This document shows positions 1-9,026 of a stretch of 64,000 bases of DNA, piece by piece; within the stretch, counting starts at the first letter, position 1; each line of letters starts with the position of its first letter. The notes under the pieces were generated by a model. That model was not told the origin of the DNA and did no database searches. It worked only from the letters and a program-made list of their open reading frames with translations. The stretch spans positions 38,377-102,376 of the forward strand of contig CALFWR010000052.1 in assembly GCA_937928555.1 (NCBI GenBank), in the 5' to 3' direction. The stretch is from an uncultured Pirellulaceae bacterium (GTDB lineage Bacteria; Planctomycetota; Planctomycetia; Pirellulales; Pirellulaceae). The position numbers and the translations under genes are program-made.

Positions 1-326
1 CGTTGATCGATGCGATAAATTCTGTCAAGAAACAGCTTCCAGATCCGAACACCTTTCCATTGCACGACTCCGTGGCGGCGATCAGCGTCGGCATTGTCGA
101 TGGCAAACCCACCACCGACCTGGATTACCCGATGGACTTTGCGGCCGATGTTGACATGAACGTCGTGATGACGGGCAAAGGAAACTTCGTCGAAGTCCAG
201 GGCACCGGGGAAGAAGCCACGTTCACCGAAAAGGAACTCGGCTCCCTGATTGCACTGGCAAAAAAGGGCTGCAAAGAACTGACGGTTTTGCAGCAGTCAG
301 CCGTTGGCAAGAAGTGGCCGTTTTAA
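1..326 (+). CDS. rph: Ribonuclease PH, C-terminal part (gene enters from the left edge)
   Basis: RNase PH trims the 3' ends of tRNA precursors by phosphorolysis. Only about the last 107 residues are present; the reading frame is open to the left edge, so the true start lies outside. The visible part has the family signature: AAISVGIVDGKPTTDLDY, then DYPMDFAADVDMNVVMTGKG, then FVEVQGTGEEATFT, and a C-terminal helix ending KKWPF before TAA. These match the second half of the bacterial RNase PH fold, which as a whole is about 240-260 residues. The next gene on the same strand begins 68 bp downstream, so they may share a transcript. Confidence 0.93.
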   Translation, partial: LIDAINSVKKQLPDPNTFPLHDSVAAISVGIVDGKPTTDLDYPMDFAADVDMNVVMTGKGNFVEVQGTGEEATFTEKELGSLIALAKKGCKELTVLQQSAVGKKWPF

Positions 327-394
327 CCAACCGCCACACCACCGTGCATGCTGAAACGATTCCCCGCGTCCACCGTTAACCCGAGAAAACATCC

Positions 395-886
395 ATGCTA
401 GGCAGACTTTTTCTCTTGATGGTGATCGTCCCCTTGCTCGATCTGGCGTTGCTAATCTGGCTGGCGAGGTACACCGGCATCACCTTCACCGTCTGCTTGG
501 CCGTGCTCACCGCAGCGATCGGAGCCTGGTTGGCGCGTCAACAGGGCAGTGCCGTCCGCAGTCGCTTCGCCGAACGACTTCAGCAGAACCAACTGCCCAC
601 CGAATTGCTCAGCGACGGAGCCATGATCCTGCTCGCCTCGGGCATGTTGCTTTCGCCAGGCCTGCTAACGGACCTGTTTGGCTTTAGTCTGCTGACGCCT
701 TTGTGCCGCAAATGGTACAAGCAACTGGCGACGAAGTGGTTCAAGAAGAACTTCAAAGTCCACGTCATCAAACCTGACTTTGGCGGCAGCCCACACCAGG
801 ATCCCAACACCGTCGACGGCGAAGTCGTCCGCAGCGAACCCTCAGACGCCGCACCGGCGACACCCCGGAACCTTGAACAGGATTAA
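395..886 (+). CDS. fxsA: FxsA-family membrane protein
   Basis: This is a small (163 aa) inner-membrane protein of the FxsA family, known in E. coli as a protein that relieves phage T7 F-exclusion when overproduced; its normal role is unclear. The sequence starts MLGRLFLLMVIVPLLDLALL, the usual FxsA opening, followed by a second hydrophobic segment (TVCLAVLTAAIGAWLARQQG) and a third (AMILLASGMLLSPGLLTDLFG). The motif 'SGxLLxxPGxxTDxxGxxLLxP' is typical of the family. The C-terminal 45 residues are hydrophilic and poorly conserved. It follows rph on the same strand with no clear Shine-Dalgarno sequence. Family assignment is firm; function is not known. Confidence 0.85.
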   Translation: MLGRLFLLMVIVPLLDLALLIWLARYTGITFTVCLAVLTAAIGAWLARQQGSAVRSRFAERLQQNQLPTELLSDGAMILLASGMLLSPGLLTDLFGFSLLTPLCRKWYKQLATKWFKKNFKVHVIKPDFGGSPHQDPNTVDGEVVRSEPSDAAPATPRNLEQD

Positions 887-890
887 GCCA

Positions 891-2228
891 CTATTTCGAA
901 GTTGGGAAAATTACCTTTTTGACTCTGGCAAAAATCCCGCGTTGCTCTTCGTCCAAAAGCTCTTCTACCTTGACCGCATGCTTCGCGTTGACATCGCTTC
1001 GTTTTTCTCTGAGAGATTTCCAGATTAACCGTGACTCATTTGCGTACTTGTCTGAAAGTTCGCGAATGTCATCGACTTGCACATTCGTGAGTCCCAGGTG
1101 TGCAGAAAGCTGTGGGTGCAGGAGTCCAACAGAAGACTCATATTCACTGCACAGTATCTGGATCTCCATCTGTTTGAACCAGTTGATCTGCTCCGCATTC
1201 AATACCGCAGAGACAGCTTTTGGAAGCTCAGCGTCGCCGTGAAGCAGGTTTGTGATTCGATCCTGATGTCGATTGGACAGTCCCAAAGTTTTGAAAAACC
1301 GCACCTTCCGGATGTCATTTTTCTGCTCGTCAGTCAGCTCGAGCTCTTCCCAAACAAATGGATCGCGAATCATCCGCAGGACATGAGCACAAACAACTTG
1401 TACCTCATTTTGTTCAAGTTCCTCAGTAGACATTTCGTAAACACTACGCCCGTCTTCGGTTCTATCGTCAACTCCAAAGTTCATTACTTCGGTATTGACC
1501 GACGAGGTTATGCGTCGATAGGGCTGACTGCCATCGCTCGCGAACCACTGCACCGGTTCGCCTGGCAGTTCAACTGCCGACTTTTGTTGTTCTGTTGACA
1601 GAGTTGCCAACAGAGCACGCCAGTGCCGTTGAAGCAACGTTTCCAAGCGAGTCAAATCAGGCCTTGCGGCGGTTCTCGTATCTTTCTTTTGTTGCTCAGT
1701 GAGTTTCTCGAAATCTTCTTGCTGCTGTTTGGACAACTTGAGGATTTGAGCAATGACATCGGTATCGAGAGCTAGTGCAGGAGAAGACGCATTCGCTGAT
1801 GCAGTAGCCAGGCTTTTGATGCTTTTGCCCATTCGCTCATAAACCAGCCTGACAGCAGTTTCTTCGCCCAGCGCATGAAAAACTGCTTCTGAAACGTCAG
1901 CGTTGGCAAACACGTCCTGCAATGAATCGCCGCCTCTCGAAGCCGTGGTTTGAAATTCAAGGATGTCCGCTAACGCCCGTTCTAGGGCAACCTTGCGGAA
2001 CTGTGATTCGACATCAAGGCCTTCGGTTCTCTCCAGGTAAGTAAGTCGCTCAAGCTCATCTTGCCCCAATTGGTTGAAGAACAACGAAACAACCATATCG
2101 CTGGCAGCGTTCTGTTTTGACGAAAGCACATCCAGTTGATAGATGTCAGATTTTGTCAGTTGGGCATCTGCAGAAATGTTGGCCAACAAGGCCAAAAGCA
2201 GGCACAGCATTACACAGACTTTTTTCAT
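891..2228 (-). CDS. Secreted protein with repeated LTxxQ-type helices, function unknown
   Basis: A 445-residue exported protein. I place the start at the ATG at 2228 because it opens a good Sec signal peptide (MKKVCVMLCLLLALLANISA then DAQ) and has GAGAG about 7 bases upstream; an in-frame start 48 bases earlier would bury the signal. The mature part is all helix and charged, with recurring 'LT.EQ...I' units (SKQQQEDFEKLTEQQ, STEQQKSAVE, LELTDEQKNDIRKV, LGLTNVQVDDIREL, LDEEQRGIFARV). Such LTxxQ-like helices occur in Spy/CpxP proteins and in many planctomycete secreted proteins. A periplasmic binding or chaperone-like role is possible but is inference. The gene stands alone, convergent with fxsA (4-bp gap). 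Confidence 0.7.
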   Translation of the reverse strand: MKKVCVMLCLLLALLANISADAQLTKSDIYQLDVLSSKQNAASDMVVSLFFNQLGQDELERLTYLERTEGLDVESQFRKVALERALADILEFQTTASRGGDSLQDVFANADVSEAVFHALGEETAVRLVYERMGKSIKSLATASANASSPALALDTDVIAQILKLSKQQQEDFEKLTEQQKKDTRTAARPDLTRLETLLQRHWRALLATLSTEQQKSAVELPGEPVQWFASDGSQPYRRITSSVNTEVMNFGVDDRTEDGRSVYEMSTEELEQNEVQVVCAHVLRMIRDPFVWEELELTDEQKNDIRKVRFFKTLGLSNRHQDRITNLLHGDAELPKAVSAVLNAEQINWFKQMEIQILCSEYESSVGLLHPQLSAHLGLTNVQVDDIRELSDKYANESRLIWKSLREKRSDVNAKHAVKVEELLDEEQRGIFARVKKVIFPTSK

Positions 2229-2468
2229 GACAGCTCTCAATAATGCGTGAGGAAAAATGAAGCATCGGTCAATCACATCAAAACTTCAGTCATTCACCCA
2301 GTTTATCGCGCGACCTAAAAGCCGCAGTGGGATTCGGCAGAATTCTTTGCCAGATACAAAAGGTGTTCTGACGAATTTCGCTCCATTGATTGTCGATGGC
2401 GACGGTCTACACGATACCCTCTGCCTGCCAACATTTCTCTTTTACCCACGATGGATGCGACGAACGAT

Positions 2469-4511
2469 TTATTCCACCGTTTGGTCGATCAACCGACGAA
2501 CATCGACCAGTCCCATTTCTTTCACGCCAGCGATCACATTCTCACGCAGACGGTCGCGTTTTTTGGGCACCAACTCGCTGGCATCTGCGGACTTGAGGAA
2601 CTCCAGAAAGGCCTCACCATAGACACGACCGGTATCGCGATCCATTCCCGCACGGCCGATTCTCATGAACCCGTCATGCTTCATTTCTGCCGCATCGATC
2701 TGTGTCCATCGTTTCAGCTCGTCGACAGCATCAAGCATCGCGAACGCATCCTGAGCCCGATAGCTCAGTCGCACCGTTTCACGGATCGCCGCGATTCGCA
2801 TCAAGGGGTCGTCGTAACTGGCCGTTGAAAACGCAGTCGCGAACTTTCTTGCATCACTTGGACTTACTTTCGCAACCTGCTTGTATCGTTGAGCCGTTAG
2901 CTTCTCGCCAAGCTCGGCCAAAATCGAAGAATCCGAAGCCGTTCGCTCTGGGACAGGAATCAATTTTAGCCATTGTTGATCCATGTAACCGCGAATCGCG
3001 GACACGTCGTAGCCATCGGCCTCCGACAAACCAATTTGAGTTTCAATTTCTTCCTGGAGCGATTCAGCGGCTCCTTGGGAATGCAAATATTGAAACGCTG
3101 ACTTTTGCAGACGCCAGTCGGAAACATTTTTGATGGCATTCATTTCGGCAAGCTTGATCGCGAGGGCAGGGCGAAGTGACTGGTATGGAATCTCTACGTT
3201 TTCACCAAAACGAAGCACCACGTCCTGTTCGCGTCCCTCAACAAAACCAATGATCCTTCCGGAGTCCAACTGCACTTCGCCCACGGTAATTTTGCGAGAA
3301 CTGCTTTTGACCTGTTTCCAAAAACCCCTGACCAGCTCAAGAAACTTGCGGCTGTCGTCCAAACGCTTTTGCAACACGGATTGCTCGCCTTGCAGGGCAC
3401 CGCCGATTTGGCTTTCCGCCGCGATTAGCATCCTTTGGGCGTGTGCAAGTCTTCCACGCCGCATCGCCCGATGCGCCCGCTTGAGGCTGTAACGAACCGA
3501 ATGAAGCTGCGGCCCTGTGAGAGTGACTGCGGCAGGCGATTCCGGTTCAGCCGCCGCAGCGGGTTTGGTATCTGAACCAGCGTTGGGCTTGGGTTGCGAA
3601 TTGGAATCCGATCCCGATCCCGAATCCGAATCCGAATCCGAACTGGACGCCTCACTGTTCCCTGAACCCACACCGTCCATGTTCACTTTGATGTTGCCGG
3701 GATCTTTCAGCTCCGGAACCGAATCGCGCGAGTTCACCGCCGATTCCACCGATTTCCTTAACCCGTCGGCGCCCTTGTCAGCGATCCCCGTTTCAGAATC
3801 GTTCGTAGCAGTCGGTTGGGGTTGTGAATCTTTGCCATCCAAAAACTCATTCAGTCTGGTGGGAAAATTCGTCAACAGGTAGACAAGAATTGCGGTACCG
3901 AACACGGCCATCACGACGCAAAACACCGGGATCAACCGGGACTGCTTTCGCTTGATCCGCCTTGGCCTGATGCTGATCCGTTCGCTGGCCAGGCCGGAAA
4001 AGTCCGGCTCGTCACTCCCAGAGCCTGCCGCGGGGGCAGCAGGCGTCGCCACGTTTTTCAGCGGGATCGCCATCGGCACCGCAGGGGCAGCGGCTTCAGC
4101 TTCTGCCGCCGGCGCCTTCATTGCTACTGGCATGGATGGCTTCACTGCCGTCGGCTTGAGGGGCTTTTGCGGTGACGGCGTCGCCAGCGGCTGGCTGGCC
4201 TTTCCCTCTCTCGCCTTTTCACGAAGCTGCTTCAAGTAAGCCGCTCGCAGCTTGTCATCCATCAGCGTCGCGTGAGCTTTGACAACATGCTTGCGGATCC
4301 GAACGTGCAGTTTCGCACGATCACCAATCTCCTGTTCGCTCATCCCTTCGAGTATGGCCAGCATGGATTTGGCTCGTGTATGAACCTTCTTGCGGAACCC
4401 GATCGGATCCTCGGACACCGACTTGACACCAAAAAGCTGAAAATGGTTTGGCAGATAGTTTTCCTCGTCCATGCCCAACCAGGCAGCAAAAGGATTAAAT
4501 TTATCTGACAT
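2469..4511 (-). CDS. Membrane protein with planctomycete DnaJ-like N-terminal domain
   Basis: 680 residues. The first about 100 residues (NPFAAWLGMDEENYLPNHFQLFGV ... KLRAAYLKQLREK, shown here in part) match a planctomycete domain usually seen as 'FDPYHKWLGI..PPNHYRLLGL', with a helical J-domain-like layout, often attached to kinases or membrane proteins. It is followed by an Ala/Pro-rich linker, one transmembrane segment (LIPVFCVVMAVFGTAILVYL, about residue 200), a Ser/Asp-rich low-complexity stretch (about 290-310) and a helical C-terminal half I do not recognise. The ATG at 4511 has GGGAG 7 bases upstream. Type II topology (N-terminus in the cytoplasm) would fit. Function unknown. Confidence 0.7.
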   Translation of the reverse strand: MSDKFNPFAAWLGMDEENYLPNHFQLFGVKSVSEDPIGFRKKVHTRAKSMLAILEGMSEQEIGDRAKLHVRIRKHVVKAHATLMDDKLRAAYLKQLREKAREGKASQPLATPSPQKPLKPTAVKPSMPVAMKAPAAEAEAAAPAVPMAIPLKNVATPAAPAAGSGSDEPDFSGLASERISIRPRRIKRKQSRLIPVFCVVMAVFGTAILVYLLTNFPTRLNEFLDGKDSQPQPTATNDSETGIADKGADGLRKSVESAVNSRDSVPELKDPGNIKVNMDGVGSGNSEASSSDSDSDSGSGSDSNSQPKPNAGSDTKPAAAAEPESPAAVTLTGPQLHSVRYSLKRAHRAMRRGRLAHAQRMLIAAESQIGGALQGEQSVLQKRLDDSRKFLELVRGFWKQVKSSSRKITVGEVQLDSGRIIGFVEGREQDVVLRFGENVEIPYQSLRPALAIKLAEMNAIKNVSDWRLQKSAFQYLHSQGAAESLQEEIETQIGLSEADGYDVSAIRGYMDQQWLKLIPVPERTASDSSILAELGEKLTAQRYKQVAKVSPSDARKFATAFSTASYDDPLMRIAAIRETVRLSYRAQDAFAMLDAVDELKRWTQIDAAEMKHDGFMRIGRAGMDRDTGRVYGEAFLEFLKSADASELVPKKRDRLRENVIAGVKEMGLVDVRRLIDQTVE

Positions 4512-4726
4512 GCATGACTCCCACCACGAAGGTATCCGCTGGAAAGCGGGTTCTCGTAAACACGAGGATTTCTATACTAAACCTGAGTTGATCACGACGA
4601 CGAGCGTCGGTTGAACTCCGACTCATCGAACCAGAATCCCTCGAAACGGTCGTGATTTCACAAATCGCCATGTTAACCATGGCGACTTTCATTCGCCATA
4701 TTGATTGCTTCCCCCGACAGAACGAA

Positions 4727-6580
4727 ATGAGCACAAAGCCAGCAGAATCCGTGACTGACTCAAACCACTCCGAAAAATTCTGCAACATCTCCGCTTACAA
4801 GTTTGTCCCGGTGGACAACATTGCCGAACTCAAGGCCGCTTGGCTACCGGTCTGCAAATCCAAAGGACTCAAAGGAACCATTTTGCTTTCCTCCGAAGGC
4901 ATCAACATGTTCCTTGCCGGAGCCGAATCCAAAATCGATTCACTGCTGGAATTGATCCAGAGTGACGCCAGGTTCGACAGCTTGCCGGTCAAGAAAAGCT
5001 TCAGCGACTATCAGCCCTTCAACCGGATGCTTATTCGCTTGAAAAAGGAAATTATTTCCATGGGCGTGGAAGAAATTCAACCCTCCACAAAAACCAGCCC
5101 CAAAATCTCGGCCCAGCAACTCAAGCAGTGGCTCGATGAAGGCAAAGAACTTACGCTGCTGGACGTCCGCAACGATTACGAAATCGAAATTGGAACCTTT
5201 GACGACGCGATCGACCTAGACATCGATCACTTTCGCGAATTTCCTGCGGCGACAAAAAAGCTGGACGATGCGGTCAAGAAAAAACCCGTTGTGATGTTTT
5301 GCACCGGCGGCATCCGCTGCGAAAAAGCCGGCCCTCTGATGCAACAACGGGGCTTCGAAGAAGTCTACCAACTCGACGGCGGGATCCTTCGCTACTTCGA
5401 AGAAGTCGGCGGCGCGCACTACGATGGGGAATGTTTTGTGTTCGATCAACGCGTCGCGGTCGATCCGCAACTCAACGAAACCGGCACGACCCAATGCTAC
5501 GCTTGCCAAGCCGTCATCACCGAACAGGACCAACAATCCCAGCTGTACGACCCGCCACACGCTTGTCCGCATTGCTACCGTGAAGAAGACGAAAGACTGA
5601 ACCAGATTCTGTCACAACGATCCACGGCGCTGCATCAGGCAACATCGACCTTGCCCGGCAGCGAGCCCTATAACAACGTTCGCCCCATCAACGTACCGCT
5701 GCGTCACGACAACCAAACCTGTCTCGAGATGTTCGAGCAGATGCACTGTCATGTCGAAGCAGGCTACTGGGAAAGCGAATTCGAAAAAGGCCTGATTCGC
5801 TACAAAGACCAACCGATCACGGCGGACGCGATTGTTCGATCCGGCTACCGCATCGAGCATCTGCTTCCGCAAACCACCGAACCGGATGTTGCCAGAGACG
5901 TTGGCTTTCTCTTTGAGGACGACTTCCTGTTGGTGCTGAACAAACCCGCACCCCTTCCGATGCACGCCGGGGGTCGCTTCAACCGCAACACGCTCAACTG
6001 GTTTTTGGGTCTTGTTTATTGCGACTGCCAACCGCGCATCGTGCATCGCCTGGACGCCAACACAACCGGCGTTGTTGTTTATGCTAAAAAGCGATCGGTC
6101 GCCAACGCGCTGCTGCCGCAATTCCGCGACGGCAAAGTCACCAAAACCTACCTTGCCAAAATACACCGCACGCCCGGCGAAAAACAATTTCATTGCGACG
6201 CATCAATCGGCCGTCAGCCCGAGCGTGCTGGTACTCGATTGGTCGATCCCGCTGGTGACGCCGCGTTGACAGAATTCGAAGTCCTCGACCAGGACGCTGG
6301 CGAAGAGAATCTCAGCCTGGACTCGGGTCAAAGCTTACTGGCCTGCTATCCAAAGACCGGACGCACCAACCAAATCAGAATTCACCTGTCGCATTTGGGC
6401 TTTCCCATCGTCGGCGATCCGGCATACGGCCTGGCCGAAGAACGCAAAACCACCCAGACCCTTGCCGTGTCCGATCCTCCGATGTGCCTCCATGCTTGGA
6501 AACTCGAATTCGATCATCCCGAATCAGGGAAACGAATGAAGTTCGAAGCTCCGCGTCCCAATTGGGGCAGCCGTGGGTAA
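4727..6580 (+). CDS. Fusion of tRNA uridine 5-hydroxylase (TrhO/rhodanese) and RluA-type pseudouridine synthase
   Basis: A 617-residue two-enzyme fusion. The N-terminal about 300 residues are TrhO (YceA/UPF0176): an acylphosphatase-like start (KGTILLSSEGINMFLAG), a rhodanese domain with the catalytic loop CTGGIRCEKAG (Cys about 192), and a zinc-binding tail with two CxxC pairs (CYAC and CPHC). TrhO makes 5-hydroxyuridine at tRNA position 34 in E. coli. The C-terminal about 250 residues are an RluA-family pseudouridine synthase with the catalytic motif HRLDANTTG (Asp about 443) and the GRTNQIRIHL motif. I chose the ATG at 4727, where TrhO homology begins; an in-frame ATG at 4652 would add 25 unrelated residues. 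Both active sites look intact. The RNA target of the second half is not predictable. Confidence 0.9.
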   Translation: MSTKPAESVTDSNHSEKFCNISAYKFVPVDNIAELKAAWLPVCKSKGLKGTILLSSEGINMFLAGAESKIDSLLELIQSDARFDSLPVKKSFSDYQPFNRMLIRLKKEIISMGVEEIQPSTKTSPKISAQQLKQWLDEGKELTLLDVRNDYEIEIGTFDDAIDLDIDHFREFPAATKKLDDAVKKKPVVMFCTGGIRCEKAGPLMQQRGFEEVYQLDGGILRYFEEVGGAHYDGECFVFDQRVAVDPQLNETGTTQCYACQAVITEQDQQSQLYDPPHACPHCYREEDERLNQILSQRSTALHQATSTLPGSEPYNNVRPINVPLRHDNQTCLEMFEQMHCHVEAGYWESEFEKGLIRYKDQPITADAIVRSGYRIEHLLPQTTEPDVARDVGFLFEDDFLLVLNKPAPLPMHAGGRFNRNTLNWFLGLVYCDCQPRIVHRLDANTTGVVVYAKKRSVANALLPQFRDGKVTKTYLAKIHRTPGEKQFHCDASIGRQPERAGTRLVDPAGDAALTEFEVLDQDAGEENLSLDSGQSLLACYPKTGRTNQIRIHLSHLGFPIVGDPAYGLAEERKTTQTLAVSDPPMCLHAWKLEFDHPESGKRMKFEAPRPNWGSRG

Positions 6581-6615
6581 CGGCAGCTCGCTGGTGGTAA
6601 AGCAACACCTGTGGG

Positions 6616-7104
6616 CTATGTTTTGAGAAGTTGGACGAGGAAGGATTCGGCGACTTGTTGGAATCCTGGTGAAGTGGAGTCGCGTGGTCCGGCGATGTTG
6701 AGGACAGCGATGGCGTGTTCGACAATCCACTGCTTGGCGGTGTCGATGGTTTGTTGAATTTCTTCCGGTTCCCAGTCCAAAAAACTGGTCAGGTCCAGGC
6801 AAAGGCAGGGTCGTTTGTGTTTGCGAGCGAGTTTGGCTGTGAGTTCGGTGCCGCGAGAGAGAACCTGTTCGTAGAGGATCAGAGTGGCGTCGGAATCGAT
6901 CACATTGCGTTCGGTGCGGACGGTGTAGTTGCGGCTGTCAGTTTCTTTGAGTTGATACGTTGCCGGGATGCGGCCGTCTTCGCTGCGTCGGCCTTTTGGA
7001 CACCAACCGCCGTGGGGAATCTCAAGAAAGATCGCGGCATCAAGTGCGGCACGGTCGACGCCGGTTTGGCCGCCCGAAACGATAGTCGAGATCGAGTGGG
7101 TCAT
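6616..7104 (-). CDS. Circularly permuted YpsA-like (SLOG superfamily) protein, 'molybdenum carrier' type
   Basis: 162 residues matching the family annotated as putative molybdenum carrier or circularly permuted YpsA. The start ISTIVSGGQTGVDRAALDAA is the family signature (GGQTGVDR); further on are WCPKGRRSEDGRIP, YxxRTxxNVxDSDATLIL and RPCLCLDL. These proteins belong to the SLOG Rossmann-like nucleotide-binding superfamily; a carrier role for molybdenum cofactor has been suggested but is not well established. The ATG overlaps the TGA of the upstream LysM gene (ATGA at 7101-7104), so translation is probably coupled. No molybdoenzyme gene is nearby. Confidence 0.85.
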   Translation of the reverse strand: MTHSISTIVSGGQTGVDRAALDAAIFLEIPHGGWCPKGRRSEDGRIPATYQLKETDSRNYTVRTERNVIDSDATLILYEQVLSRGTELTAKLARKHKRPCLCLDLTSFLDWEPEEIQQTIDTAKQWIVEHAIAVLNIAGPRDSTSPGFQQVAESFLVQLLKT

Positions 7105-8573
7105 TGAACGGTGGGAAGGAAGAGTTGGACGCCTTCGGGGAGTGGCGAAAGCTGGTCGATTCCAGGTTGCAGTCGCCTTTTGTTCAGGTTGAGAATATCG
7201 ACGTACCGCGAAGCCTGACCAAGCTTTTGACGGGCGATATCGTACAGGGTGTCGCCGGCGACGGTGTCGTAAGTCTGAAGTTTTATACCCGTGGTTTTTA
7301 GATCGCGGACGCGCGCTTCTGGGGTCACGGTCGGTTGTTCGACTTCTGACTGAATGTCTGATTCAATCGCAGGGCAAAGTTTTGGGAATCGGCTGCGGAG
7401 GTTTTCGATCGCAGGTAGTTGAAGAATCGTGCCCGGTTGCAGATTTTCATAGTCGTCCACGGCGTGGCGATTGAATTCGTATAGGGCATGGAAGTAACGT
7501 CCGTCGTTGTAGTGCTTTTGTGCGATCGACCAAAAATTGTCGCCGTCAATGACAGTGTGAGTTGTATCTTTTGAGGCTGCGGTCGCGGTGGGAGATTCCG
7601 TTTCGAAACTCACATGCTTGACAGCGATGGCCTTGCCCCCGGTTGGCTTTTGTTCGGGGGCGGTGTTGGCTTTGGGTGCGCGGGTGGATTTCAACTGGAG
7701 AGGTGGGTTGAGTTTCGGCAGGGCGGTAGGCTGATCCATCGGCAGCAGGAAATCGTCATCAGCGATGGGAGTTGGTCGGTCGAGGGGAGGGCTGCTGTTG
7801 TTGGAAGCTTTGGGAAAAGCGGGCGGGGCAGGTGAAGCAGTTGAAGTGGGTTGAAAGCTGGAGTTGCTTTTGGTGGCCAGCGGTGGAGCTTGGGTGGGAG
7901 GTGCGTTGAGCCCCGGTGCCGGAGCGGGGATTGGCGTAAAGGCTGTCGGTTTGCGTACGTTTGGTAGAGAGAACTGTTTTTTCGGTTGTTTCGCTGACGG
8001 TCTATTTTCGGACGGTTTCTTTGCTGGCGGTTTCTTTGCTGACGGTTTCTTTGCCGATGGCGTCATGAATTCTTTTGCCCCCGGTTTTGTGTCAGGGCAG
8101 GGCACAAAGGAGTCTTTCAGTGGCGAGGCGAATTGATTGGGTTTGAATGTGCCTGCTTGGGCTTTCACTGTTTTGGCAAGTTTCAATGGTGGGGCCGGGT
8201 TGAATGCCGATCCGATTCGCGATGCGATCGGCGTCTGTGTGGCAGGGGGCGCCTGTGTTGACTTGCCAGAGACGAGTCCAATATCCCGGTTTAGTGTGGG
8301 GGCGGTTTTTGGATTGGCCGACACGATCGATTCGACCGCTGGCGCATAAGGCTGGGGTAAAGGAGAAGGGGCAGGGGCTTTCAGAGATTCCGGAGTGACG
8401 TGTTTGGCGACCGGTGCTTTGAGCATCGCGTCGGGCACACGATCGAAGCGACCGCTGAGTCGGAACCAGGCGACGTAGATCAACAGCGCGGTGAGCGAAC
8501 AGATGACCATGAACCCGATTTGGGCTTCGCGGACAAGCTGTCGGTCGGAGTTGGGTCGGAACGGATCGCGCAT
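7101..8573 (-). CDS. Membrane-anchored protein with two C-terminal LysM domains
   Basis: About 490 residues. A short cytoplasmic N-terminus (MRDPFRPNSDRQLVREAQIG) precedes one membrane segment (FMVICSLTALLIYVAWF). Then comes a long Pro/Ala/Lys-rich linker with short repeats such as PSAKKPPAKKPS (about residues 160-190), and two LysM modules at the C-terminus (HTVIDGDNFWSIAQKHYND.. and YDTVAGDTLYDIARQKLG..). LysM binds N-acetylglucosamine in peptidoglycan or chitin, so the protein probably spans the periplasm from inner membrane to wall. An in-frame GTG at 8591 is an alternative start. It is the first gene of a coupled pair with the YpsA-like gene. Confidence 0.8.
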   Translation of the reverse strand: MRDPFRPNSDRQLVREAQIGFMVICSLTALLIYVAWFRLSGRFDRVPDAMLKAPVAKHVTPESLKAPAPSPLPQPYAPAVESIVSANPKTAPTLNRDIGLVSGKSTQAPPATQTPIASRIGSAFNPAPPLKLAKTVKAQAGTFKPNQFASPLKDSFVPCPDTKPGAKEFMTPSAKKPSAKKPPAKKPSENRPSAKQPKKQFSLPNVRKPTAFTPIPAPAPGLNAPPTQAPPLATKSNSSFQPTSTASPAPPAFPKASNNSSPPLDRPTPIADDDFLLPMDQPTALPKLNPPLQLKSTRAPKANTAPEQKPTGGKAIAVKHVSFETESPTATAASKDTTHTVIDGDNFWSIAQKHYNDGRYFHALYEFNRHAVDDYENLQPGTILQLPAIENLRSRFPKLCPAIESDIQSEVEQPTVTPEARVRDLKTTGIKLQTYDTVAGDTLYDIARQKLGQASRYVDILNLNKRRLQPGIDQLSPLPEGVQLFLPTVQ

Positions 8574-8591
8574 AGGACTTTTAGCCAGCAC

Positions 8592-9026
8592 TTTGAATAA
8601 AAAACCAAAGTACAGGAATCAGGATGGGGCGCGAACGGAAAATTGGCGTCGTGCTATCAATTCGCCAGGAAGAGTCCGATGTTGGCGGTTGCGGGCTCGG
8701 ATGGTGAATCGAGCCACTGATTGCAGGCGGAATCACGGTTTTGCGATGAAGCCACCAATTGCTTGGCGAAATTGTCGTCGGGTTTCGTTACGAATCCGAA
8801 GTTGATTTGCGAAATTTTTCGCTGACACGTCGGGCTGCCATCGCAGGGGTATCGCGCGTTGATGGCCATCGTGACGTGATGGCCATCGTAACGTGAGGCA
8901 ATCGGTCGCGTGTGGCGTAATTGTCAGTGTAGCACGCCTCTGGGAGGCGTTGAAAATGGGCCTTGGAGAGACGAACTGCGTCGTTGCCAACGGTAATCCG
9001 GGGTAATTACAGGCTGTCTCGGTGCA
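8592..9026. other. Intergenic region with a 17-bp tandem duplication and a stem-loop
   Basis: No convincing gene in 435 bp; short open frames here lack a start signal or recognisable protein. It holds a tandem copy of GATGGCCATCGTRACGT (8861-8877 and 8878-8894, one mismatch) and a 7-bp stem-loop ACGCCTC-TGG-GAGGCGT at about 8935-8951 with no T-run. Promoters of the LysM gene must lie here, but I cannot point to them. Confidence 0.5.

Noticed and set aside
5612..6193. 193-codon minus-strand open frame
   Set aside because: Antisense to the TrhO-RluA fusion; no motif.
8733..8990. 85-codon minus-strand open frame between the LysM and thioredoxin genes
   Set aside because: It runs over the 17-bp tandem duplication, lacks a ribosome site and has no recognisable domain.
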